Origin: Formicarius rufipectus
Lineage: Eukaryota; Chordata; Aves; Passeriformes; Formicariidae
DNA length: 64,000 nt
Direction: 5' to 3'
Assembly (NCBI GenBank): GCA_013399695.1
Contig: VXAU01001833.1
Location: forward strand, 433,188-497,187
The first letter of the stretch is position 1, and every line of letters starts with the position of its first letter. Under the pieces are notes generated by a model. It was not told where the DNA came from and did not search any database. It saw only the letters and a program-made list of their open reading frames with translations. The translations under genes were made by a program, and so were the position numbers. Positions 27,701 through 41,841 of this stretch are shown here, piece by piece.

Positions 27701-30700
27701 GCACTGCATTTCATTTCTCTACGGTTCTAAGCAATCCAGGAAATATAGCAGCATTAATTAGCACTGAATTCCTGAATGTCATCACACAAAGTCAGTGATA
27801 TGAGTGTTTTCAGAGAGGGAAAAAAAAAATTAAGCGCCAAAATAAAATTAAAGTAATTCTGTATCTGTTACATTGCATAATACTGAATTAACAAAACTGC
27901 AGACTTCTGGTATCAGTCCAAAAAGACTGCAGATTCCTCCAGGGCCACATGTCCCTGTGTATTATATGAGTGCGATACCATGGAAACCTGGTGAGAGAAA
28001 AAGGTTGGCATATTTTGAATTTTTTTTCACTTTTCTTAAACAGTTCTGCCACTTCTATAACATAAAGAATGACCAAAGAAGACTACAGTTTAAAGAAAAT
28101 TTCCTTTTGCAAAGGTGGCTTCACCACAATGTAAGCTCGCCTTAGAGAAAAATGAAGCAAACAAGAAATCATTAGGAAAAAAATGTTGATAGAATTCTTC
28201 TTTGATCTCAACTTTGAATACAACATATTCATAAATATTATACTGCAAAGTATATGTACCACCCAATGTACAACTGGAAAACATGTATGGATACTCAGCA
28301 CAATATTAGAGAAGCAAGACAATATAGAGAACAGGCCCAGGTTTGCTCTGCTGTACTAAGCTGATGCATTTGAAGTAACTAGAAAAATTACTATGTAAAA
28401 CTGTCTCAAAACAAGTGAAATAAAAAGCTTACTAAAGGTGTATGCCATGGCAATGTGGTCACTGTTCAGTGATCCAGGAGGACCCTTGTGCTGCAGATCT
28501 GGCAGCTCCATCCTCCTCTACACATCAGGACACAGGACATGTGATGAGACCTTACTGGACTGTATTCCCAAATCTGCCTCTTACTTCTCTGAAAACTCTT
28601 CCTGTTCAAATTCTTGTTTCCTGGTACAGGTGGTTCTTTTCTTCTATTAAACAAGTGATGTGAGAAGAGATTTTTGTCAACTTGAAAATACGTGGTCTGA
28701 AGATGAGCTGGTTGAAATGTTTTATTACCAGTTGCTTTTCTCACTAAAATACACCTTCCCAACAAACAAACAGATCTGGAAGAGGATTACTTAGGGACTA
28801 AAGAATGGACAGAAAAGCAACTGGAAGGAGTCCTCTGAACCCTCAAGTGAGTACCATCATAATTTCTTAATTTTCTTGATAATAAATTCAGGCACTGATT
28901 AAAAGTGTTTCCCGGTAAAATGGAAATGTCAAATTCCTTAACAAGGCTATGCTTTAATTTTATTATTGTTAGTTAAGGCACAAAACTCAAGCAACTCATT
29001 CCCAGCTTACTGCAGGAAATATCCTTCACTTAAGGGAGAAAGAGCTGTACCTCTTCTGAAAATTTCTCTGCAAAATAATGAAGAGGAAATTGTGTATCCT
29101 GTTCAACCTCTTGCCACACTGACAAATACTTTAATGATAATTGTTCAATTTGGATAATAGCCTACTAATAGAATATGGATTGCAAATATAGAAAATTTCA
29201 TAGCAAAAAACAAATTTTCCAAAACAGGCCTACAGTTATCTGCTGCCTCTTAAATTACACTGGCAAACTGTCAGAATTTTCTGGCATTTGCAGGTTTTGT
29301 GCAGTACTCCTAAACCAAATAAATATAATCCTCATGTTCTTTCATTTCTCTTTAAAGCCTTTGAAGAATACTAACATGAAGGTCATTTTTTTTCTATTAC
29401 CAGCTAAAGCTAAGCTCAAATAGAACATAATTATTAAATTTACTTTTATTTGGAAAGAAGTCAGGAAAAGCAAAGGCCATCAATCATAAATCAATTTCAT
29501 TATAAGTGCACAAGATGTCAGGCACCCAAGATATCTTCAAATACTTTATTTTTCAATTCATGTGGCCCTTTTTGTTATGCAAGTAATGAAAATCTGTATG
29601 ATATACCATGATGAAGATAAGGTGTCCTACATTTAGAAACACAGGTCCTGCTGCATTTAAGCTGTACTACATAACCAACAAGACAGATATTGGAGAAAAC
29701 AGTATTTTTGGGTGAGGAACACTAACATAAAAAAGGTTAATGTTCCAGGGACATCTTTTTTTGTAAGAGCAGTAATTCCTTGGGGACATATTGCTTAGAC
29801 CAAGATACCTGGTTCTCACCAGGTGATAAATATACACATGAAAGAAAATCAGTAATAAGGTAAACAAGACCTGAGTTCAATTTCAGTCTATTTACATACT
29901 CATGGTTAGTTTAAAAGCTTAATATGTACAATGATGATCATCAAAAATCTGGATGACTTGAAGTGTCTGTTTCACTAGGTTATGCAGTCAATTAATGTAG
30001 AAATTAAATGAAAGGAAGACCCAAAGACATTATCATCAAGAATAAAATGCACTCTAATTTTGATAGTTGCTTAATCAGCAAGATACTAAATGGAATACAA
30101 AAAAAAAAAATCTGATGGAATAGGAAACCAAATTGCTGGAGCAGAAGGTGGGGCTCAGTTTAGTATGACCCCCTGCTTTAGATTACAAATAACTTCAGAC
30201 TACCTGAACTGAAATTTAGCTTTTTTATTCAACATGGCCTCACCTACTAGAGAAGATAATACCACAGCTCACCAAAGAGTCTGTATAAGTGGTAGTTCAA
30301 TCATGTAGAAAGAAATAGTCTATGGTAAATTAGAGGATAAAAAAAACCTCAATCTGACTGTAAAGCTCAAGATCCATAATATCTCAGAGAAAACAAACTG
30401 TAAATGATATAAGAAAGGGTTAGAATAAATCTGATAAAAATAAAAAAATCTCATTATTCACATGACTGAGAAGGCAAATGATCTTTAGATAAAGACCATT
30501 ATATTAATTTCAAATCAATCAAAATCTCATAACTGTGAAGATTTTAAACCCAACTTCAGCTTATTTTATTCACTTTTACTTTGTAAGAGCCAAGCAGTTA
30601 AATCACTTCAAACTAATAGCTTATGACTGGATCTGAGAAATGCTGATCTCAGAAACAGTGACATTTTTCAGATCTTCAGAATTTATTATGCTAAGTAATC

Positions 30701-31162
30701 TCTCATTAAGTTTAGATCATGGGTTGTGTGTTTACTGGAAATAAAAGCACATTTGCCTTTGAAGGAAATACTGCTATGTAAAATTTAATCATTCTCCCTA
30801 GCACTGTGTTGCTGAAAGGCCCAGCCCTGTGGAAGCCTCAAGTTATTGTGGACCCTGCACAAGGAGAAGGTGAAAAAGAGTGTCTCATCTACAGAAAGTT
30901 AAAGATAAGGGACAACAGATGGATAAAGGCAGATAAGAACAATGAACCAACAAGGCAAAACCAGATATGGTAACTACCAAATAGTAGCCCAAGCCTCTCA
31001 GGTGTGGGAGGACACTCAGGATCCCACTCTTAGTCACATACTTTGTCAGCACTTTAATCTGAAGCCATGATATGAAGAGCAAGGGACGCTCACAAAAAAC
31101 CTCTGTTTTTCGAAAAATATAACAGGATGAGGCTGTTGTTGACAGTTCTGCATCAGAGAAAT

Positions 31163-31176
31163 AGAGAGAGAGAGAG
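31163..31176. repeat. (AG)7 microsatellite
   Basis: A short AG dinucleotide run within the intron. Confidence 0.8.
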
Positions 31177-31274
31177 AAAGCAAAGCCCATGCGTGTGTTG
31201 AAAAACCAAGGGGTATAGCTAATTTACGATGTCAACAGGGAGATACAACAAGGACAACACAAAGTAGTGAAACA

Positions 31275-31660
31275 GTAGACTGCAGCTTCATTTTGGATAG
31301 GAGCAGGCCATCACTACATTTGCCAAGGCCAGGTGAAAGGACACTGCAGTAGCCAAGACAATAGATGCCAAGCTGAGACAATAGATTAGGTCTGTGGACT
31401 AGCAGAAAACATATTAAAAAGGAACTCAGAAGGAGTTCAGTAATGTTCAGACATAGCTGGAGGCAATGTGAGCTCCGGAGTCCAAAAGCAGGTTGCTACA
31501 GTAACTAAGAAACTAGCAACTAGCTGGGATGTCCTAGAGGGAAGCAGGAGAAGTTCAAAGTTTCTTTTCTGATACATTGATGCTGATGAGAAGATGCCAG
31601 AGAAAAATGTCATGATTTTTTTCCAGGCATGGGGAGGTATAGCTGAGACAGGGAAGGCAG
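31275..31660. repeat. Possible ancient L2-like LINE relic
   Basis: Two motifs, CTGCAGCTTCATTTTGGAT and GGACACTGCAGTAGCCAAGAC, lie about 55 bp apart in the order I remember from a widespread degraded amniote L2-type repeat. The rest is too decayed to follow by eye, and the boundaries and orientation are guesses. It could also be unique intron sequence with chance similarity. Confidence 0.3.
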
Positions 31661-34600
31661 AAGGCAATCTCACTGTGTTCATAGCACAGAGTCCTAACGA
31701 GAAGCTGACAGCATAAGCCTGCTGCTATAAACCTTCAACTTTTGCCCAAATAAATGAAAAGAATGAAGAACTGACATATGTTTCGGTCTGAATGATCCGT
31801 TCTCAGCTTCCATCACATGATATAGCCAAAAAAAACTCACATAAGAAAGAGCACATGAAGTTTCTCTGAGCATGCCATCATCAAATAAAAGTTTGGCAAT
31901 CAAAAAAAATACTCAATAAAAAATGCAAGACTTTTCCTAGAATAAGGTTTTCAATACAGTTTTATTTCTGCTATTTGGAAGTTTTCATTGTACATTTTTT
32001 CTGTAGTTTTCCAGTTTCTTCATTTACATTATTTCTTCCTTCTTTCAGAGTGAAACTTCTAAAAAAAAAAAAAATCTTACTTTCTCATCCTTGTTAAGTG
32101 TTTCTTCTTATTTATACTAGTTTTTCAACATCAAAATGGGATTCAGACTCTGGTACTTCAGAACGAAAACCAAGTTGCATCAAAACACACACCTGACCCT
32201 CCAAACCTTGGCTGTGTCTATTGGCCAAATGTTTTTCCCAAAGACAAAGAGTTCATATAGCAAAGAACTCTCACTATGAACTTCTGCAACCCCTCCTGGT
32301 TCAAACTCCCTCCACTACAAATGGGGCTCATGCTTGGAATAATTCTTCTGAGCCTACACTTAGACCTTTGCAAGAAAAAGAAAGGCCTGCTTCAGACAGA
32401 AGTCTGCTCTCAGAAAGGGAGGCATGCCAAAGACCTCGTGCTAGCGATGAGAGACTAGCTACTGCTATTGATTGTACAAGGAAGGTTCACAGCAGGATAC
32501 AACTCCAAGACAAATAGCAGGATAAATAAATAATGCTGTTGTTACTCTGCTGACATGGCAGGAATTATCTTCCCAGCAAATCTGTAAATGCCCATTCACA
32601 AACCCAAATGAAACTTCAGGTAAATGCAACTGTCTTGAAGTTATTGCATCAAAGAATCAGTGAAGGAAGCTTATTATCCTGTGACAGACCATTTGGTCTA
32701 CTCAGCTACTCTACAAGGGCTACAAATACAAGACTCAGCAAGACTAAGACAGCCAAAAATCTCAGCAGTCTGCAGTTTAATTTGTAGCTCTGAAGCAGCT
32801 TTGGAAAATTATTCTATGCTGCAATAGCTCTTGCTGCCGGAAAATGTTGGTTGGAAGTCAAGGATTCGATTACCTTTATTTTTCATTATTTTAAAAGTGA
32901 AATCACAGTGCACTACAATTAAACATACATATGCCTTCAAAAGGCTTCTCCAGCCATGTCTCTTTTGAGAGCTATATCCTTGACCAATACCCTACACTGA
33001 AAGTACACTATCAGCTCCACTCATTTTAACTTTGGGGATCTTTGGTGTAGATTTGTGGAGTATTGGTGGAACAATGATTCATATACTGCAAGGTCTTAAA
33101 CAGCAAGGCATTAATATAAAGAAAGCAAAAGACAGGAATCAGTTTAGACATCAAAGTGGAGCAAATGTGTCACAGTCCACTGCTGATTCACATCACTTTG
33201 AAGATAGTGCACTCCTCAAAACACCATGAATGTATTCCATATGCAGCCTAAGGTGCTGTGCAATTCAGCTTTGTAGAGACAAGCACTGGCTTAATACAAA
33301 TATTTATAGAGAAGACTGTAGCTTTTGAATCCTTAGAGCTATTGTTGAGTACTGACAGGAAGTTCTTTTGGAGACCTACCTTGTCCATAAGGAGCAGACT
33401 CTGTCTAGAGATCACTGTATATAGACTTTCTGTGCTTCCTACTGCCCTGCTCTTCTCATTAGCTCTTCTTCATGAGACTAAACTGAAATCCACAAACGTA
33501 TTTCATATCCAGATCTTTATTTTCTTCACCCTTCAGCTTATCATTAGGCCTAAAGTGTCTGTAGTGGAACTAGGTATACTTTTGCATTCACAAGTCCTTG
33601 ATGCCTCTAAAGTGTGTATCAGAATACAAATATACACAGAAGTGAAACCTTTGGGCTTATGAAGTGAATGCCACAACACCCTGCAAACACAGGACAGTTG
33701 CAGCCATGCCCACCAATGCCTCCTGTGTTTGGAAACTTCAGCAGACAGTACATCATTCCTAGGACTCAACTGCTGCCACAGGCTAACAGGCCCTGTACTT
33801 CTTATCTTTTCAATAAGGCACTCTGTAATTATTTATGTGATAGTTTAAAAAGTATATCATCCCTAAAGGCGTATCTTAACTACACAGAAAACCAGGAAGG
33901 GACATTTTATGAGTTCTGCTTTATGAATAAAGGAAAAAACAACACTGTTTTGAAAGCAACATTGGCAATGTCTTTAAAGTTGCACACCTGAAGACTGCAA
34001 TAAACTTCCTTAGAAATCACAAGAAAGAAGGTTTTCTCAGTAGGATATGATGAAGAAAGAACGTATAAAGGACTGCACAGAATGTGTATGTGCTGAGTGA
34101 ACTGTCAGGTATGCCCACCAGCACAGCATGTAAAGGGAGCTGCTCCACCTTCACATGATCTCTTCCCTCTATCAAGTTTCCACTTCAGCTGAAATGTCAG
34201 AAACGGGTGTCTAAGGAGAGAAAAGCAGAATGTGCACCAAAGATGAAAGGCATCCAGGCATAAGAACATCAAGATGCCACTGTGGAGTGAAAAAGGAAGA
34301 GAAGATTGGTTGATTTACATTAGCAAAAGAGGTATGTTTGCAAAGCCAGCACGCTTTAATATTTAAAGATGTACTGCACATCAATAGCCTGTGATTACCT
34401 CACTCTGAATTACTGCATCCTACCATTGCTGCAGTAAGAGAGAAAAGGCACTCTTGATTTCTCAGTATTAGAAAGGGGAACTACAGCATAAATTTGCATG
34501 TTGCCATTCCATCTACATGCAGTTCTGTGCAGTGTTTGCAATTGCATTGTTTAGGGACTATGATATTCAGAGTTTTGAAATCATATTTAGCAGAGCACTT

Positions 34601-37600
34601 ATATATATTTACACTAAATGGGAAAATAGAATACGGGTGACATAGTGTACCTAGCCATGCTGAACTCCAAACACAGAAAGTCCACATTCAACAGAAAAAA
34701 ACCCCGTACAAAATGTTACTGTTATTTGCCACAGTTCCCTCAAGAGAGGTAAAATAATTTATTGCTGTTGGTGACTGGCAATGTGGCCCTGTTGAGTTTT
34801 TTCCTCGATCAGTGTTCCAGACATACATTTTCCTTCTCTCATTATAAGTATTTGTCTTTAGGTATTTCCAAAAGTTTTTGAGTGTTTGTAAACTAAAGAG
34901 GGGCAGAGGGAAGGTCAGCACAATAAAAGGTCATTTAGTTACACGTCTAATGTTTTGGACTGAAAATGGTCTTGAATGGGGCAAACCCCTTCATTTCAAC
35001 AGCCTCTAACACAGTCCATCATTGTTAATGCCATATAACACCACCATTCAAACTGCTGTGTTTAAGATTCTCCTCTAAGCAATTTTTCCGTTATTTTTCA
35101 GACCTGAAAACAACCTTTTCCAGGTGTGCTCATTGTTGTCAATTTCACCTTGACACACTGGATTTACACCCAGATATGCTGGTCACAGGTTGGTTAGGAA
35201 GATGGAAAGACTAGATCCCCCAAAGGTTTCCTCCCATACTTGCCTCTAGTTCCTGTATTCTCAGAACCAGGCAGCACCACAGTCACGACAAGGATTGATG
35301 ACAGTAAAGTAGTTTGGCTTCAGTGCTGCTACTCTGAACCTTTAACATTGGTCTGAGTGAGAATTCTCAGCAAACAAGACCTTTCTGAATAGGTCTAATG
35401 TGAGTCAAGACTGGTGTCACATTCTCATCTCTCCTTCATCACCAAAGCAGCAATTAGCCTCTTCCACACTATGGCTGAGATCAGCTTCTCTGCTCTCTTC
35501 GCCAGTAGAGGTTCTTTGCATTTCTAAGAGCACTTATAAGTCCTCACAGCGTTGTATCCCACCCAACAGCTCCATGTTTGAGTTGACAGGCTGTGATACA
35601 AAGGTCAGTTATTTTCAGCTCTTCTTTTCCAATTCGTTTGCAAAGGCAGTCTGATAACTGATGAGCCCTTTAGGTACCTTCCAGGTAATGTCCTTCTGCA
35701 ATCCAGTACTTTTACAAGAACATGTCTACAGTGCAGTTGGTTTCCTCTCTAAGGCTCTGCTAGAGTTTTAGTCCTTTAAACCCTATGTTAACTTTGAAAT
35801 TTTAAAAAGAGTGGGTTTTGAGTTATTTAAACGTTCAGTTTCTTTTTGGTAACTTTGATACCCTTACTTTACACTGCATGTAACCAATACTGCAATCGGT
35901 CACTCACTCCCTGTTGAGCTCTCCATTGGTTCATCTAACACTCCTCACACAGATGAATTCTCCTATTTTGCTGATGCTTTTCCTGTTTCAAATCACAAAA
36001 TCACTATTCAGCTCCTCATTTTTGAGAATACTTGTTTTAGCATCCATTGTTTCTGTCTTTGTCTAACCAGTTACTTTTATGAGCTTAGCCTCATACATTT
36101 TGGACATGTTTTTAGTAGTAACATTTGCATTATTTAATCAATAATCATGTCACAGTACATAAAGGTGTTTGCTAGTGTTCACCTTGAGCTGACTTGTTCC
36201 CTATCTGTTCACCTTGGAAAATGCTTTGTGCCTCTGTATACAGCCATGAAGATCTGACTTGTTAGGGCTGAAAGTTGTTCTGTAGGATCCTCTCATACCC
36301 TGTTTAAAGCCTTTTGAAAACCTAGGAAATAAGGGGAGCCTATTCCATTACAGACTCCTCTCTGACTATTAAGACACATATCTTGACTGTCAAAAGTACC
36401 CGAGTCTGTTCCTTGTTTTACATCCAATGTCCCTTTACCTCTGTTACACTGCAGAAGCCACACCATCTCCCCAGGTATTCAGCAAGATCACCCTGTCAGA
36501 GCAGCCTAAAAAGAACTCCAATGTTTCCCATACTGAGGAAAAATCTCTTTTTCCCAGGCTTCATCACACAACTCCCTCAGTGTCCTTAAACTGGTGCTGT
36601 CAGCTTTCTGATGGGATTTCACAAGTTTTCAACTCACGAGTTTTTCAGACTTTTGCACCTTTTGTCAGTGCCAGGCTCAGGGTTTCCAGCTTTTACTGGT
36701 AGGTATGAGGGTTGTCTAGACTGAAGATTTTTTTGAAGTGATTTGCATACCTGCTTTCCCTTCTGTATTAGATGTGAATATTTTTCCTCTTTTCTCTTTG
36801 TTTGGCATATTACCTCAATTTACTCTCCTGCAGAAATGCTTTGTCTCTTCCCATTATAGCAGTATTGTCTCCTTTATCTGTTACATTTTTCATCTTTTCT
36901 ATCTTTCCCTACAATGCTTTTCACTAGTGGTTTGGCTTCTGCTGCTCCTTCTGTGCCACTTTCCAAATTTTTTATATTCTTACCATTTTGGAGTTCTTCC
37001 TTCTCTTGGCAGAGGGCTACATTTTCTGCCTGGGATTTTCTCCAGTTAGGACTCTAGCAGTTTAATAATATTGCTGCTGAGCTGATCTCAGGGCTGCTGA
37101 GTCACTTTCACCTGTGTTTGACAAAGCCTCAAATGAATTCATCAGTCCCAATCTGAGCTTTCTCACAGGATCTTTCTGCCATTCCATTTGGTCCTGTTGC
37201 CCAATTCTGACTACTTCTTGAAAACACTAATTTGCAGAATCATTTGCAGGTTGGCAATGGTCAGATTGGACACTGGCATTAGTAGTTTGGAGCAACTGTG
37301 TTTTGGGTGAACAAGTTTTGTTTTGCCACCTATCAAATGTGCAGGTCTATATGAATAACTAAAAAGTTTTCAAAAAGAGGCATGAAATCTAATTTAATGG
37401 TTCTTTGCCAAGAGAGTAAAAGAATGGCTTTCTGATTCAGATTCTAGTGTCCTACTTCACAGCCTGTACTGCATTATTAAAGTACAGCAGAGAGTGAACT
37501 TTTCCTATCTTCTCAGTTTCCAACAATAAAATTATGATCTTGCAGCTGTTTCACCAAAACCACTGTGTTTAAACACCCTAGAAATAAAGAAATATATATA

Positions 37601-40460
37601 GAAATATCCCCTATGATTTCTTCCAAACCCTATTTGAATTGCTTTATATTTTGAGATCCATGATCTCTTTTGCCAATGAGTGACACAACTAAAGTTGTCT
37701 AATGCACCTACTTCATTTTTTTAACATTTTGAGAAATCCCGTGGACATCCTCTAATGATCCCTTAAGAGGAACCATGAATGTATATTCACACATCAACAT
37801 ATCCTTGTTATACATGACTTTATAGCACATTTCCTGCGCTGCCTTTTCCTCTGTCATCTCTTGGTTACCTCTAAGTGGTGTAGCTCACCCAGCCCCTTGA
37901 GATGATGACTTTCAAGAGCTTTTGGTGGCAGACCTTGGAAAAAGTTCTCTCATATCCACATGCTCATAATCCACCTTCACAGAGCTATAAATACATTTGT
38001 AGGGCATCACACTCTCACAAAAGCCCACTTCCCACACTTATCCATGAGACCCAGTACTTCTATTTTTTATTACCATTTCTATGACTTTGCAAGTGTGTAA
38101 GTTGGATCTACTGATCTTTAGTTCTTCTCACCATTATGGGAAGTATTTAAAAACACAGATGTTACATTTCCTATCTTCCATTCTTTCTTTATTGCTGTTA
38201 ATACAAGCAGTAGCTTACTCCACAGTAAACTGCTCAGCAGGTTTCTAGTTATTTCAGAAGTCTGAAGAGGATTCTTTAAGGAACCATGAGAAGTTTTAAA
38301 AGAATATACTTAAAACTTCAGAGACTTGGAATGGTTCCTCTAAAGAGAGGTAGTTCCTCTAATGGTTCCTCATTTTTATAAGCCAGCCATTTGGCTTTAT
38401 ATGGTTTTTACTATTTATTACCATTCATTCTGTCAAGATCTTTCACTACTGGAACTACTTCAACTGACAGTTACCAGATTTCCCTGTAGATCGTTATTAC
38501 AGCCTAGGTCAGTAATAAAGGTCACATCAAAATGAAAGTTGTATCTTCACATTTTGTCAATAACACTTTGGCAGTAATTGTTCTCACAGCCACTCCCTTT
38601 GGCAGTGAAGCAGTATATGTTTTACAATCAGCTGATCTTTTAGTAACTGGCTTGGATCTAGAACATACTCCACATCAACGATGATTGTAATTTTCTGTTA
38701 CAAGTACTGCTTCGTCATAAAACGTGTAACCACTATGACCTGAACAGCTGAGTTGTTTCTTCACTTCTCTAAAATACTTACGATCTGCATCTGCCATTAC
38801 TGACATGTTGATTTTTTTTGAGACAAAGATTGTCACTTCCATCAAAATCTAAAGGATCCCTATGGACCTTGATAATTATTTTTCTGAATTACTCTACTCA
38901 CAATGTCAAGGTGCCTGGGGTATTTCTTTCCAAGGTGCTTTCTCTTGGCAAACCCTAACTTTTCAGAACCTTAACTTTATGAAGTTAGTAATTACCAGGA
39001 GCCTCCTTGAAGTACAGGCAAGAAAAAACAAGAAGTGTTTTGCAGTCACTTTTACTAAGGAAATATCATGATCCCATTTGACTTCTGATTTTAGTAATCA
39101 ACAACTGTACCAAAATGCCATATATCTTCTCCTCATTCTTTTCAGTTCTGGGGGCCTAATTTAGTATTTCTTCATGCTCAACCCACTTCTTTTGCTCTTT
39201 TAAACACTTTGATGTTTGTTTCTTGATATGGTAGCAGTGAACAGTTCTTTCTCTTAAAATGTTATATTGAAAAGTACTTTTTGTAAGTATTTGAATATTG
39301 TAGTGCTACATGTGGGAGAGAATAAAAAAAAAAAAATGCTCTTTTCTGACATCCACACAAGATGATGGAAATGAGCAGTTTAACACAGCAATTTTAATCA
39401 CAGACACATATACTAACCTAATTGTGGTTTGCTTCATTAACAGTTGGAAAATCTCAAAAAGGCAGATATTTTGAACATATTTCAATATGTGTTCTTTCAG
39501 GTTCATGCTTTCCCCCCTTGGCAGACAATACATATTCAGTTACTAGTTTTCTTCCTACACTCAAATTTTTGTCATTTCCCAATGCAACCAGCAGTTTTCT
39601 TACACAAATACTCATTGTGCTCATTATGTTTGTTCTCCATATAGCTTCTCATTTCATGGTAAACATACAAGACCTTTTTCTTTTTGAAATCTTTTTCTTT
39701 TTGTTGGTATAAATAAATACAAAATAAAGAACATTAAAGGAATATCAAAGAAAAACTCAGCAGAATGACATGAAAAGCAATGGAAAATTTATCAGCTTCA
39801 ATTCCTTGAAAACATCAATCATAATGGAAGGGTTTGTTAATCATCACTACTTTTTTTTGTCTCATGTTTCCTTCCATTTTTCTTGTGAGATGCACATTTT
39901 AAAAAAAGTTAAGTCTCTCCTACAGCATCAACATTGTAATTGAAACCATCTCTGGCCAACTGAATGAACTACAATGTCTCAAAGGCATCACTTTTCTTTA
40001 TGGAAAAAAGAGCGCTTTGTTTTATGTCTGGTTTTACTCATTGAGATGTCATGATTTCTAATGGTTAAGAGGCAATCTGGACAAAAAAGTAAGGTCAAAC
40101 CTTTTCATAACAGTTGAAAAGCCCTTTGTAAACAAGCAAGGATGTGTATATGCTCTTTAATATTGCTTTGGTATTAAAAGAGTCAAATCCCATCCAGTTC
40201 TTTACTCAGACTACTTTGGAGAACTGATTAATCATCACAAAAGCAAAAATACACTTTTCATTACTAGCAGGATTTGTGAAACACAAGATTTCTGCACTGT
40301 GATTAATAAAGATATACCTTTCTTTCTACAGTAGCAGATGTGTATATCAGAACATAAGTAAGTGCACAAGTGCAGGAGCGCATGCAATGTTATTCAAGTC
40401 TAATCTCAAGCTATTTGTGAGAAAATGTAGATATTTCTTATAAATCAGTATTTCAGTGTG

Positions 40461-40608
40461 AAAAAAACCCACACACACACACAAAAAAAAAAAAAATAAA
40501 ACAACAATAACAAAAAACCCAAACCAAACAAAAAACAAACAAACAAAACAAAAACACCAAAACAAACACAAACCCACACACACACACACACAAAACCCAA
40601 ACAAACCC
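40461..40608. repeat. A/C-only low-complexity tract with CA repeats
   Basis: About 148 bp made almost only of A and C on the plus strand (two T). CA dinucleotide runs lie near both ends, with a 14-base A-run and CAAA-type units between. On the GPR158 transcript strand it reads as U/G only. The minus-strand open frames here, rich in Phe, Val, Cys and Gly, are composition artefacts. Confidence 0.9.
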
Positions 40609-41841
40609 TCAAGCCAAACTTGCAATAGCTCCATGTCACTTTTTTGGTCTAGAAATAAAGTTTACATTCACAAGAAACGCTTCTCTCATTATGCTGTCTA
40701 TGACATTAAGGGAGTACCATTACCAGACTAAAACCTCAAAAAAATCAGAAAAGAATTCTGCTAAGCTAATGATAAGCAACTAAAGAGACGCTTACAACAA
40801 ACTTTTCATAAGGAAAACTTTTATAAATACACTTAAGTCTGTAATCTGAATGATTTTGTGCAACATCATTAAATACAAAGATTCCTTCAGAAACGTAAGA
40901 GGAAAATAAAAAGAATGTTATTGCTCATTCTGTGATTTCCTGCCAGGATATTAAAGTCTTTCAAAATAAGCCATGCATTTATAACACTAACACCGCAGGA
41001 CTAGGAAGACTGTGGGATCAAGTGTTCCAAAAATCAAAATGGAAGTGCTTATCTAGTTTTGAAAAATGGATGAGGCTATTAATTTCACCAATGTGGCATG
41101 CTGTGTGCACACCTACGTCTCCCAAACGTAGGTACTGAATATATGCTGGCTTCAATTCATTTCTTTTTAGTGAATTTAAAGTTTTAGAGAATATTCTGCA
41201 TTTACTGAGGCAATGATGTGATTACAAGAGATTTTACATGTTACAAGATTTTCAGTGAAGTAAAAGCAGAAAGTTCATTAGGTTAGTTCATAAATGCTGC
41301 ATCAAAAATTTACAGACACCCTTGAATATACTCATGCTTTAGTGAAAAAAGTAGCAATCCTTAACCATATAATCAAGTTTAAACTCTCTAGAAACTAGAA
41401 TTATTTGGAAGTATTTCTCTTCGATATAATTACTTTCCAACTAGTCTCTCAAATATATTGAAAATGAGCATCATTCCCAGTAGTGGTAAAACAGAGACTT
41501 CCAAGATCCTAAGATTCTAAAAAACCCTATGTTCCTTTACATACCTGCAATAATTGGCCTAACTTTCCTAAATTACTTTGAATCTAATAGGTTTCCTTGA
41601 TTTTTTCTAAACATCTATAAATATAAGCATATTTCATTGAAAGACACAAATTGCTCAACTTTTTTTCCCACAGAACTACACAAACAATTTAGGAAAACAT
41701 CCCTGTTTGGAAATCCCATCCTTCCCTTGAGCTGAACTCCTTACCTGAGGCAGTGACTCTCCAACTGAGAAGCTGCACACCCAAGATAAATGAGTCCGTA
41801 CCACACAATGAGGAATATCAAAGTAAAACAAGTCGGTTTAC

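Larger units (their letters stand above)
24742..41841 (-). other. GPR158: GPR158 intron between exons B and C
   Basis: A complete 17,100-bp intron bounded by a GTAAAC donor at 41841 and a TTCTAG acceptor at 24742, read on the minus strand. It separates the TM1 exon from the loop 1 / TM2 exon and is phase 0. Contents I can point to are a possible ancient L2-like relic near 31.3-31.7 kb, a short AG repeat near 31.17 kb, and an A/C-only tract at 40.46-40.61 kb. The stretch from about 35.4 to 38.4 kb is rich in T on the plus strand but holds no convincing gene. Confidence 0.88.

Noticed and set aside
33258..33662. 134-codon plus-strand open frame
   Set aside because: Longest frame outside repeats, but it shows no domain, lies antisense within an intron, and a few frames of this length are expected by chance in 64 kb of this composition.
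36383..37049. Overlapping plus-strand frames with hydrophobic stretches
   Set aside because: The T-rich strand produces Phe/Leu/Ser-rich frames automatically; no splice-bounded or domain-like unit was found.
40347..40639. Minus-strand frames rich in Phe, Val, Cys and Gly resembling membrane segments
   Set aside because: Translation of the U/G-only tract; the apparent hydrophobic segments are a composition artefact.
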